In this document: in pieces, positions 1 to 5,005 of the stretch
Numbering within the stretch: the first letter of the stretch is position 1
Layout: each line of letters begins with the position of its first letter
NCBI GenBank assembly: GCA_963933885.1
Contig: CAWVWF010000204.1
Coordinates: 1-5,636, forward strand
Origin: CAWVWF01 sp963933885
GTDB lineage: Bacteria > Bacteroidota > Bacteroidia > Flavobacteriales_C > GCA-002722245
Direction of reading: 5' to 3'
DNA: 5,636 nucleotides
The notes under the pieces: model-generated
What the model saw: only the letters and a program-made list of their open reading frames with translations
The model's database searches: none
What the model was told of the DNA's origin: nothing
Translations under genes and position numbers: made by a program

Positions 1-38
1 AAGATAAGTATTGGAGCAATTATAAGAGATTTCTTCAT
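1..38 (-). CDS. 5' end of a divergent secreted or membrane protein (partial)
   Basis: Reading the minus strand from an ATG at 38-36 gives MKKSLIIAPILI, open to the window edge. A Met-Lys-Lys start followed by a hydrophobic run is the usual beginning of a Sec signal peptide or an N-terminal membrane anchor. The frame points away from glnS, leaving a divergent intergenic region of about 107 bp that would hold both promoters. Only 12 codons are visible, so the product cannot be named and the call could be chance. The absence of any plus-strand gene here and the signal-like composition are the only support. Confidence 0.4.
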   Translation of the reverse strand, partial: MKKSLIIAPILI

Positions 39-108
39 TTCGAATGCGATATAGAACTTAAAATTAACCATTTGAATTGAGTATATCCTAAAATCAAATC
101 GGTTTTCG

Positions 109-116
109 TAAATTTG
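109..116 (+). promoter_or_regulatory. Bacteroidota-type -7 promoter element before glnS
   Basis: The octamer TAAATTTG matches the Bacteroidota primary-sigma -7 consensus TAnnTTTG exactly and lies 29 bp before the glnS ATG. A start site a few bases downstream would give a leader of roughly 20-25 nt. I see no good TTG or TTTG -33 element at the expected 19-21 bp spacing, so the call rests on the -7 match and position. Confidence 0.5.
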
Positions 117-145
117 CACCTTCAATTCCTCATATAACAACACTT

Positions 146-1801
146 ATGGAATCTACAGAAGAGAAAAAATCACTCAATTTTATTGAGCAAATCATAGAAA
201 AAGATTTAGAAACTGGTAAGCACCAGGATATATATACTCGTTTCCCACCTGAGCCGAATGGGTATTTACACATCGGACACGCAAAAGCTATTTGTGTAAA
301 CTTTGGTTTAGGAAAAGCATACAATGGTAAAGTAAACTTAAGATTTGATGATACAAATCCTTCTGCTGAAAAAGCAGAATACGTTGCTGCTATCAAAGAA
401 AACATTGAATGGTTAGGTTTTGAATGGGACAAGTTGTTACATACATCCGATCATTTTGATGGCCTTTATGATTATGCTGTTCAATTGATCAAAAGTGGTG
501 ATGCTTATGTTTGTGAGCAAACTCCTGAAGAAATGAAGGAATTCAAAGGTTCTCCAACAGAACCTGGGAAAAACAGTCCTTTTAGAGATAGAACTCCTGA
601 AGAAAACTTAGCCATTTTTGAAAAAATGAAAGCTGGTGAGTTTGATGAAGGAAGTATGACGTTGAGAGCTAAAATTGATATGGCTCATAACAACATGCAC
701 ATGAGAGATCCATTAATGTATCGTATCATGAAGCAGGAACATCACCGTACGGGGAATACATGGTGCATCTACCCTATTTACGATTTCGCACATGGAGTAA
801 GTGATGCTATTGAAGGTATTACACACTCAATTTGTACTTTAGAATTTGAAGTTCACCGTCCGCTTTACGAATGGTTTAACAATAAAATAGATACAGTTTC
901 AAAGCCACAACAAATCGAAATGGCTCGTTTAAATATTAGTAACTCAGTTACGAGTAAACGAAAAATTAAATTGCTTATTGATGAAGGTGTTGTTGGAGGA
1001 TGGGATGATCCAAGACTAACAACTTTAGCTGGAATCAAAAGAAGAGGTATCCCTGCTCAAGCTATCAAGGATTTAGCTGAAGGTGTTGGAATCTCTAAAA
1101 GGAATTCAATTACTGAATCAACAAGATTAGATTTCTATACTAGACAGGTATTAAACAAGACTGCCAACAGAGTAATGGCTGTTCTTGATCCGTTGAAAGT
1201 AACGATCACGAATTACGAAGAAGGTGCTGAAGAATTATGTGAAGCAAAGAACAACCCTGAAGATGAATCTGCAGGAGTTCGTATGATGCCTTTAAGTAGA
1301 ACATTATATATCGAAAAAGCAGATTTTAAAGAAGATGCTTCTAGAAAATTCTTCCGATTAACTAATGGGAAAGAAGTTAGATTTAAGCATGGTTACTATA
1401 TCAAATGTAACGAGATTATTAAAGATGCTGAAGGTAACATTACAGAGCTTCTTTGTACTTACGATGAAACTACAAAAGGTGGTTGGAGTGATGATGGTAG
1501 AAAGATAAAAGGTACAATCCACTGGGTTAGTGCAAAGCATGCTTTAAAAGCTAAAATCAATTTATACGACAACTTATTCAATTCTGAAAACCCTGAAGAA
1601 GGTGGAAGAAACTTCTTAGATGATGTTAATCCTGATTCTTTAGAAGTTATCGAAGCGTGGGTTGAACCAATCGTTGGAGATTTAGCACCAGGAACAACAG
1701 TTCAGTTTGATAGAACAGGATACTTTTGTATTGATAAGGATTCCAAAAAAGGAGATCTTATTATCAATAGAACAGTTACAATGAGAGATAAGAAAAAGTA
1801 A
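146..1801 (+). CDS. glnS: glutaminyl-tRNA synthetase
   Basis: A cytoplasmic class I aminoacyl-tRNA synthetase that charges tRNA-Gln with glutamine using ATP. At 551 aa it is essentially the length of E. coli GlnRS (554 aa). Visible signatures are the PEPNGYLHIGHAK segment (residues 35-47, HIGH at 42-45), RFDDTNP (66-72), the DFAHGVSDAIEGITHS substrate-pocket block (about 213-228), the second catalytic motif VTSKRK (268-273), and the C-terminal anticodon-binding beta-barrels with GTIHWVSA near 457-463. This direct GlnRS implies that Gln-tRNA need not depend on GatCAB amidation. The chosen ATG gives the expected short N-terminal extension before the Rossmann core and lies just after a -7 promoter motif. 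One oddity is that the usual MSK of the second motif reads TSK; the lysine and the following arginine are kept, so activity is expected. folB follows after 4 bp, suggesting cotranscription. Confidence 0.97.
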   Translation: MESTEEKKSLNFIEQIIEKDLETGKHQDIYTRFPPEPNGYLHIGHAKAICVNFGLGKAYNGKVNLRFDDTNPSAEKAEYVAAIKENIEWLGFEWDKLLHTSDHFDGLYDYAVQLIKSGDAYVCEQTPEEMKEFKGSPTEPGKNSPFRDRTPEENLAIFEKMKAGEFDEGSMTLRAKIDMAHNNMHMRDPLMYRIMKQEHHRTGNTWCIYPIYDFAHGVSDAIEGITHSICTLEFEVHRPLYEWFNNKIDTVSKPQQIEMARLNISNSVTSKRKIKLLIDEGVVGGWDDPRLTTLAGIKRRGIPAQAIKDLAEGVGISKRNSITESTRLDFYTRQVLNKTANRVMAVLDPLKVTITNYEEGAEELCEAKNNPEDESAGVRMMPLSRTLYIEKADFKEDASRKFFRLTNGKEVRFKHGYYIKCNEIIKDAEGNITELLCTYDETTKGGWSDDGRKIKGTIHWVSAKHALKAKINLYDNLFNSENPEEGGRNFLDDVNPDSLEVIEAWVEPIVGDLAPGTTVQFDRTGYFCIDKDSKKGDLIINRTVTMRDKKK

Positions 1802-1805
1802 GACC

Positions 1806-2156
1806 ATGAGTACAATTTGCTTAAATAATATTAAAGTCCACGCCAAGCACGGTGTTTTCGAAGTTGAACAAGAAGTTGGTCAATGGTATTTAGTTAATCT
1901 AGAAATCGACGTTGATTTCAGCGAAGCTGCAATGAATGATGATTTGAATGGAACAATAGATTATTCTGAACTAAATAGAATAGTTCGTGAAGAAATGGCT
2001 ATCCCATCTAAGTTGATTGAACATGTTGCTAATCGTACTGCAAATAAGATATTAGATACTTTTCCTCAAATTGAGGAAGGTTCTATTTCTATTGCTAAGC
2101 TTAATCCACCAGTTGATGGGGAGATGGAAAGTGTAGAGGTTGTTTTGGAGTTTTAG
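1806..2156 (+). CDS. folB: dihydroneopterin aldolase
   Basis: Predicted to cleave 7,8-dihydroneopterin to 6-hydroxymethyl-7,8-dihydropterin and glycolaldehyde in cytoplasmic folate synthesis. At 116 aa it has the usual length of a single FolB domain. Aligned by eye to the S. aureus enzyme, the key residues are present: HGVFEVE with Glu21 (E22 there), TIDYSEL with Tyr53 (Y54), LIEHVAN with Glu72 (E74), and AKLNPP with the catalytic Lys98 (K100). The start codon is 4 bp after the glnS stop with no obvious Shine-Dalgarno, so expression probably depends on the glnS promoter and translational proximity. No other folate gene is in the window. The family also includes FolX-type epimerases, but the residue pattern favours the aldolase. 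Confidence 0.93.
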   Translation: MSTICLNNIKVHAKHGVFEVEQEVGQWYLVNLEIDVDFSEAAMNDDLNGTIDYSELNRIVREEMAIPSKLIEHVANRTANKILDTFPQIEEGSISIAKLNPPVDGEMESVEVVLEF

Positions 2157-2173
2157 AAAAGTATATTTCTCAT

Positions 2174-2422
2174 ATGTTTCAAATTAAAAATCCAATAGCC
2201 ATAGCAAGCATTAAGGTTTTAATTTTGATCTCTACAATTGCACATCACAATCCATTCCTTATACTAATTGCACTTCCCGTATTAATAGGTGCTTTATTAT
2301 TGTTTTGGCGAACTAATGTAGATAGACAAACGAAAGTTAAGTGGACTAAACGATCTGTATTCCCAATAGTAATTGGATATTCCACTTTAGGAGTTGTAAT
2401 GTTAATTCTATCGTATACTTAA
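2174..2422 (+). CDS. small three-helix membrane protein of unknown function
   Basis: An 82-residue protein that I do not recognise. It is strongly hydrophobic, with probable membrane segments at about residues 7-22, 27-45 and 62-80. A basic, hydrophilic loop (about 46-61, rich in Arg and Lys) lies between the second and third segments and probably faces the cytoplasm. There is no signal-peptidase site or catalytic motif. It begins 17 bp after folB on the same strand with no promoter motif in the gap, so it is most simply the third gene of the glnS-folB transcript. It ends about 50 bp before the SDR gene remnant. Its composition and continuous reading frame argue for a real gene, but no function can be assigned. 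Confidence 0.7.
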   Translation: MFQIKNPIAIASIKVLILISTIAHHNPFLILIALPVLIGALLLFWRTNVDRQTKVKWTKRSVFPIVIGYSTLGVVMLILSYT

Positions 2423-2471
2423 CATCAAGTATCAATAGTAATTATGCCTGAATTAATAATAAAAAATAAGC

Positions 2472-2537
2472 ATGTCAAAATCAATAATATTTCTAGGAGC
2501 AAGTGGTGCTGTAGGCTCTATCACACTTGAAAACACC
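2472..2537 (+). pseudogene. 5' stub of a TIP30/YbjT-like SDR gene, truncated at a transposon end
   Basis: Translation gives MSKSIIFLGASGAVGSITLENT, which matches the first 22 residues of the intact gene starting at 3379 with four substitutions (about 83% nucleotide identity, 11 differences in 66). It contains the complete GASGAVG dinucleotide-binding loop. Homology stops exactly at 2537/2538, where the left repeat of the mobile element begins. The frame runs into the repeat and ends at TAA 2589-2591, so a 39-residue chimera with a repeat-encoded tail is theoretically possible. No 3' part of this copy is visible after the element, so insertion was accompanied or followed by deletion. I read it as the remains of a tandem paralogue. 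Upstream sequence shows no similarity to that of the intact copy, so a simple recent duplication is unlikely. Confidence 0.75.
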
Positions 2538-2596
2538 GTACTTTTTGATTTAGCGAAGCGTAATCTAAAAGGTAAACTATCCGATTTATAATCGGT
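2538..2596 (+). repeat. left terminal inverted repeat of element 1
   Basis: A 59-bp end starting with GTAC. It contains an imperfect hairpin around GATT...AATC (2547-2565) with the centre GCGAAGC, and a perfect 6-bp-stem hairpin CCGATT-TAT-AATCGG (2581-2595) followed by TTTT. It is identical to the left end of element 2 (4075-4133), and the identity continues to 66 bp. It is the reverse complement of 3254-3312 except at two positions, one of them in the GCGAAGC loop. Confidence 0.9.
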
Positions 2597-2684
2597 TTTC
2601 AACCAGAATACTTCTCAATAAATTCAAAACGTAATATCAGAGAGACCAAAACCAGCATACTGACTCCTAATATTTCAAAGCCTA

Positions 2685-2692
2685 TATATTCG
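2685..2692 (+). promoter_or_regulatory. possible -7 element of the transposase gene
   Basis: TATATTCG matches TAnnTTTG at all but one defined position and ends 4 bp before the transposase ATG. Initiation from it would give a leaderless or nearly leaderless mRNA, which would limit expression. No convincing -33 element is present, so the support is weak. Confidence 0.25.
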
Positions 2693-2696
2693 CATC

Positions 2697-3251
2697 ATGA
2701 ATATATTCAAAACTACAGAAGGAAAAAGAATTCACGATCAAACTGGTGTTTACTTTCTCACATTTACGGTTATCAATTGGATCGACATATTCACTAGAAA
2801 AGAACTCAAGGAAATAATTACGGATAGTTTAAACTATTGCACTAAAAATAAAGGCTTAATTGTCCATGCTTATGTTATTATGAGTAATCATATTCATCTA
2901 GTATGTAAAGCCGAAAATGAGAATTTAAGCGATGTTATTAGAGACTTCAAAAAACACTCGAGTAGAGAAATCATTAAGACAATAAACACATCAAATGAAA
3001 TCAGACGTGATTGGTTACTTTGGATGTTTAGCAGGAGCGCTGAGAAAGATTGTAAAACAGGTTATAAAGTTTGGAAAAATGGCAGTGGAGCTGAAGAAAT
3101 ACTAACGAATAGGTTTCTAGACCAGAAGATAAATTACATCCACCAAAACCCTGTTCGTTCAGGTATTGTAGTAGAAGATTATCATTACATAAGCAGTAGC
3201 GCCAGTGACTATTGTGGAGAGAAAGGGGTAGTTGAAGTTTTTGTAGTATGA
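2697..3251 (+). CDS. REP-associated tyrosine transposase (RAYT; Y1_Tnp / IS200-like HUH endonuclease)
   Basis: A 184-residue single-domain Y1 transposase, expected to nick and rejoin single-stranded DNA at hairpin-containing ends through a covalent 5'-phosphotyrosine. The metal-binding HUH motif is NHIHLV (His65, His67). The family signature YIHQNPVRSGIV starts at Tyr147, the probable nucleophile, and the C-terminal YISSSASDYCGEKG block is typical of Bacteroidota members. The start GVYFLTFTVINW (17-28) matches the conserved first beta-strand. Length is normal and the frame is unbroken, so the protein is probably active. The gene fills the space between the two 59-bp repeats, and its stop lies 2 bp before the right repeat. 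RAYTs are often single-copy and domesticated; here the element structure and a deleted relative nearby suggest actual mobility. No tnpB or other accessory gene is present. Confidence 0.93.
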   Translation: MNIFKTTEGKRIHDQTGVYFLTFTVINWIDIFTRKELKEIITDSLNYCTKNKGLIVHAYVIMSNHIHLVCKAENENLSDVIRDFKKHSSREIIKTINTSNEIRRDWLLWMFSRSAEKDCKTGYKVWKNGSGAEEILTNRFLDQKINYIHQNPVRSGIVVEDYHYISSSASDYCGEKGVVEVFVV

Positions 3252-3253
3252 AT

Positions 3254-3312
3254 ACCGATTATAAATCGGACAGTTTACCTTTTAGATTACGCTGCGCTAA
3301 ATCAAAAAGTAC
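3254..3312 (-). repeat. right terminal inverted repeat of element 1
   Basis: This is the reverse complement of the left end except at two positions: C for T in the segment next to the CCGATT hairpin, and a change in the small loop (GCTGCGC on the plus strand instead of GCTTCGC). The loop difference is shared with the right end of element 2 at 4401-4459, so it marks right ends and is not random decay. The repeat terminates in GTAC. Confidence 0.9.
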
Positions 3313-3329
3313 TATGTACTGTGCACAGT
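3308..3329. repeat. overlapping palindromes at the outer edge of the right end of element 1
   Basis: Two perfect inverted repeats overlap here. AGTAC-TAT-GTACT (3308-3320) straddles the element boundary at 3312. ACTGTGCACAGT (3318-3329) is a 12-bp perfect palindrome just outside it. They lie about 50 bp before the SDR start. They could be part of the insertion target, an operator for the SDR gene, or chance. Nothing similar flanks element 2. Confidence 0.45.
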
Positions 3330-3378
3330 TAATTCAAGTAAGTTATTTACTTTTACAGTGGTATAACATCTTATGAAA

Positions 3379-4044
3379 ATGTCAAAATCAATAGTCTTTT
3401 TTGGAGCAAGTGGTGCTGTAGGTTCAATCACGCTTAAAAATATTTTAAGTTTTCCGAATGTAGGCAAGGTTTTAAGTTTAGGTCGCAGAAAACTTGAGGT
3501 TGATGCTTCTATAAAACTAGATCAACAGATAGTTGATGTAACTGAAGCAGCAACATACAAAGATTTCATCAATAATTTCGATACTGCAATTTGCACATTT
3601 GGAGTTGGAGAATCTTCTAAAGTAAGCAAAGAACATTTTTTAAAAATTGATAAAAAGGCTGTTCTTGATTTTGCTATTGCATGTAAATTAAATGGTGTTA
3701 AACACTTTGAATTACTTTCTTCAGTTGGCGTAAGTTCATCATCGAAAAGCTTTTATTTAAGAACTAAGGGCGAACTAAATGATTCATTAAAAGAGCTCAA
3801 TTTTGAACGATTAAGTCTTTTTCAACCTTCAATGATAATTACTCCTACAAACAGGTATGGATTGTCTCAAGCCATTATTTTAAAAGTATGGCCGAAACTA
3901 GATTTTATTCTTCAAGGAAAAGCAAGAAAGTACAGAGGGATTAAAGTTGAAGAGCTTGGGAAAGCAATTGCTAAGAATATCCTTACTGAAGGAAGTGGAT
4001 ATGAAATCTTACATTATGATCAGTTTAAAAACCTAGCTAAGTAA
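3379..4044 (+). CDS. NAD(P)-binding SDR-family protein (TIP30/YbjT-like)
   Basis: A 221-residue cytoplasmic Rossmann-fold protein of the atypical short-chain dehydrogenase/reductase group that includes TIP30/HTATIP2 and YbjT-like oxidoreductases. The dinucleotide loop GASGAVG is at residues 9-15. GRR at 35-37, after the second strand, suggests NADP preference. LLSSVG (112-117) and YLRTK (126-130) supply the active-site Ser and the YxxxK pair, and QPSMIITP is the usual strand after the helix. The substrate is unknown. I prefer the ATG at 3379 over the in-frame ATG at 3373 because the truncated paralogue at 2472 begins with the same MSKS and lacks the extra Met-Lys. A weak -7-like TACTTTTA lies at 3348-3355. 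The gene sits alone between two RAYT elements. The left end of the second element starts 30 bp past the stop, and its hairpin plus TTTT could end the transcript. Confidence 0.88.
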   Translation: MSKSIVFFGASGAVGSITLKNILSFPNVGKVLSLGRRKLEVDASIKLDQQIVDVTEAATYKDFINNFDTAICTFGVGESSKVSKEHFLKIDKKAVLDFAIACKLNGVKHFELLSSVGVSSSSKSFYLRTKGELNDSLKELNFERLSLFQPSMIITPTNRYGLSQAIILKVWPKLDFILQGKARKYRGIKVEELGKAIAKNILTEGSGYEILHYDQFKNLAK

Positions 4045-4074
4045 TGGCAAGAAGTGTTGGTGTCCTCCGTATCC

Positions 4075-4133
4075 GTACTTTTTGATTTAGCGAAGCGTAA
4101 TCTAAAAGGTAAACTATCCGATTTATAATCGGT
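4075..4133 (+). repeat. left terminal inverted repeat of element 2
   Basis: Identical over 59 bp to 2538-2596. It carries the CCGATT-TAT-AATCGG hairpin at 4118-4132, followed by TTTT (4133-4136). It lies directly downstream of the SDR gene, so it may act as a weak terminator or 3'-end stabilising hairpin for that mRNA. The stem is A+T-rich, so that role is uncertain. Confidence 0.9.
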
Positions 4134-4232
4134 TTTCAACCCAAATACTTCTCTATAAATCCAAAATAAAAATATCTGGACTTAAAAACTACGTTACCGA
4201 TATCCAATAAATCCCAGCCTATTAAGTTAGGT

Positions 4233-4385
4233 AATCATATCCGCCTCATATACAAAGCTGAAAACGAAAATTTAAGTGATGTTATTAGAGACTTCAAGAA
4301 ACATACAAGTGAAGAAATTATTAAGACAATAAACACATCAAATGAAAGCAGAAGAAATTGGTTATTAAGGATAATTAATAGAAAT
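4233..4385 (+). pseudogene. relic of a RAYT transposase (central fragment)
   Basis: Fifty-one codons align without gaps to residues 64-114 of the transposase in element 1, with 39 identical residues and 32 nucleotide differences in 153 (about 79% identity). Twelve of the 24 changed codons are synonymous. This suggests the gene diverged for a time under selection before it was deleted. The HUH motif reads NHIRLI: the second metal-binding histidine is Arg, so the site would be dead even without the deletions. The Tyr147 region is absent. The frame is open from 4170 through the right repeat to TAA 4515-4517, but it has no suitable start codon, so no protein is expected. Confidence 0.85.
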
Positions 4386-4400
4386 TGTTGTCGTTTAAAT

Positions 4401-4459
4401 ACCGATTATAAATCGGATAGTTTACCTTTTAGATTACGCTGCGCTAAATCAAAAAGTAC
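4401..4459 (-). repeat. right terminal inverted repeat of element 2
   Basis: Differs from the right end of element 1 at one base (T for C beside the hairpin) and shares its right-end-specific GCTGCGC loop. On the minus strand it matches the left ends except in that loop. It ends in GTAC, about 95 bp before the HYC_CC_PP gene. Confidence 0.9.
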
Positions 4460-4518
4460 GATAAATAAGCTTTCTGTTATTTTTAGAATGGTTTTTGCAT
4501 ATATTAACAAAAAGTAAA

Positions 4519-4549
4519 TTGACTTTAACCCGAATAATTTTTATCTTGT
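4519..4549 (+). promoter_or_regulatory. candidate promoter of the HYC_CC_PP gene
   Basis: A TTG (4519-4521) and TATCTTGT (4542-4549) are separated by 20 bp, which fits the Bacteroidota TTG-N(about 20)-TAnnTTTG layout, with an imperfect -7 element. The ATG follows 5 bp later, so the transcript would be leaderless or nearly so. The promoter lies just outside element 2, in host sequence. Confidence 0.4.
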
Positions 4550-4554
4550 AACCA

Positions 4555-4938
4555 ATGTTGAAATTCTCATCAATAATCTTGTCGTTTACTTTTCTGCTTT
4601 TAAACAGCGGATTACATATCGACTTTCATTATTGTAATGATGAGTTAACAGAAGTATCATTAAATCATAGTGAAGATCATTGCGATACGGTATCAAAAAA
4701 GTGTTGTGTTTCTTGCGACGACATTCATTTAAATATCGAAAATGATAATGACCAATTTAACAACGATGTTCAACGATTAAAAAAATATCCTGTTTATTCA
4801 ATACTAACAACATCAAATACTCCAGAGGTTTTCTTCTCTGAAAAACAAAAGAAAGTCAAATCACAGTTTTATTCAAACTCTTCTCCTCCCAAGGAAAAGC
4901 TTTACCAATTGAATTGCCAATATTGCTTTTATGGTTAA
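4555..4938 (+). CDS. HYC_CC_PP family secreted protein
   Basis: A 127-residue protein with a signal-peptide-like N-terminus (residues 1 to about 20, hydrophobic 5-20), so it is probably periplasmic or membrane-anchored. It has the three marks that name this Bacteroidota family: HYC (25-27) followed by the acidic DELTEVSL stretch, the CC pair (Cys50-Cys51, with Cys43 and Cys54 nearby), and the late PP (111-112) before a hydrophobic, Cys-containing tail ending CQYCFYG. The biochemical role of the family is not established as far as I know. The His/Cys content and the next gene, an HMA-domain protein, suggest metal binding or sensing at the envelope, perhaps copper. The ATG at 4555 is the only start that keeps the signal peptide. 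A promoter-like element ends 5 bp before it. Confidence 0.85.
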   Translation: MLKFSSIILSFTFLLLNSGLHIDFHYCNDELTEVSLNHSEDHCDTVSKKCCVSCDDIHLNIENDNDQFNNDVQRLKKYPVYSILTTSNTPEVFFSEKQKKVKSQFYSNSSPPKEKLYQLNCQYCFYG

Positions 4939-4940
4939 AT

Positions 4941-4984
4941 AATGTCTACTCTTTAAATAGAACATTCGTTCTCAGACATTTTTT
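4941..4984 (+). terminator. terminator-like hairpin between the HYC_CC_PP and HMA genes
   Basis: AATGTCT (4941-4947) pairs perfectly with AGACATT (4974-4980), whose last two T bases run into four more (4981-4984). Nested within is a second perfect stem, AGAAC-ATTC-GTTCT (4959-4972). It starts 2 bp after the upstream stop codon. I see no clear promoter between it and the HMA gene, so it may be a partial terminator, an attenuator or an mRNA-processing structure that sets gene ratios. The outer stem is A+T-rich and encloses a large interior, so strength is uncertain. Confidence 0.45.
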
Positions 4985-5005
4985 AAAATCATAAAACAAT
5001 TAATC

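Larger units (their letters stand above)
2538..3312 (+). mobile_element. intact RAYT-type (IS200/IS605-related, Y1 HUH) element with 59-bp terminal inverted repeats
   Basis: This 775-bp unit has a single transposase gene between inverted repeats of 59 bp (2538-2596 and 3254-3312) that match at 57 of 59 positions. Both ends terminate in GTAC. No target-site duplication is seen: the flanks read ...AACACC on the left and TATGTACTG... on the right, as expected for HUH single-strand transposition. Each repeat holds a short perfect hairpin (CCGATT-TAT-AATCGG) and an imperfect one. This fits repetitive extragenic palindrome (REP) pairs around a REP-associated tyrosine transposase, but the arrangement is longer and more transposon-like than the classic enterobacterial REPs. 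The left end interrupts an SDR gene. A shortened relative lies at 4075-4459 in the same orientation. Confidence 0.85.
4075..4459 (+). mobile_element. internally deleted, non-autonomous RAYT element (MITE-like)
   Basis: This 385-bp unit is bounded by 59-bp inverted repeats (4075-4133 and 4401-4459) nearly identical to those of element 1, in the same orientation. The left 66 bp are identical to element 1, the right end differs at one base, and the subterminal region is similar for another 30-40 bp. Of the transposase gene only 153 bp remain (4233-4385), corresponding to 2886-3038 of element 1. Two blocks are missing: one covering the start of the gene and one covering the catalytic tyrosine region. 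It cannot make a transposase but retains both ends, so it could be mobilised in trans by the intact element. Both ends terminate in GTAC, and no target duplication is seen. Confidence 0.82.

Noticed and set aside
97..107. An 11-mer AATCGGTTTTC shared with the hairpin edge of the element ends
   Set aside because: The match is too short, lacks the rest of the repeat, and lies in the glnS promoter; most likely chance in A+T-rich DNA.
130..432. Minus-strand open frame of 100 codons
   Set aside because: It lies opposite the highly conserved glnS N-terminal region, its protein has no recognisable features, and its composition is that of an antisense shadow.
1358..1540. Minus-strand open frame of 60 codons
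   Set aside because: Antisense to the GlnRS anticodon-binding domain, with no domain or promoter support.
3336..3352. AAGTAA-GTTAT-TTACTT hairpin before the SDR gene
   Set aside because: A short all-A+T-rich stem that overlaps the weak promoter-like sequence; expected by chance at this base composition.
3373..3378. In-frame upstream ATG as start of the SDR gene
   Set aside because: The truncated paralogue starts at the equivalent of 3379 and has no counterpart of the extra Met-Lys. The difference is two residues and cannot be settled without proteomics.
2538..4459. CRISPR array or integron attC interpretation of the recurring palindromic repeats
   Set aside because: There are only four copies, arranged as two inverted pairs around transposase sequence, with unequal spacing and no cas or integrase gene.
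4170..4517. Long stop-to-stop frame through the transposase relic and right repeat as a real fusion protein
   Set aside because: It has no usable ATG before its last codons, the HUH site is mutated, and both catalytic flanks are deleted.
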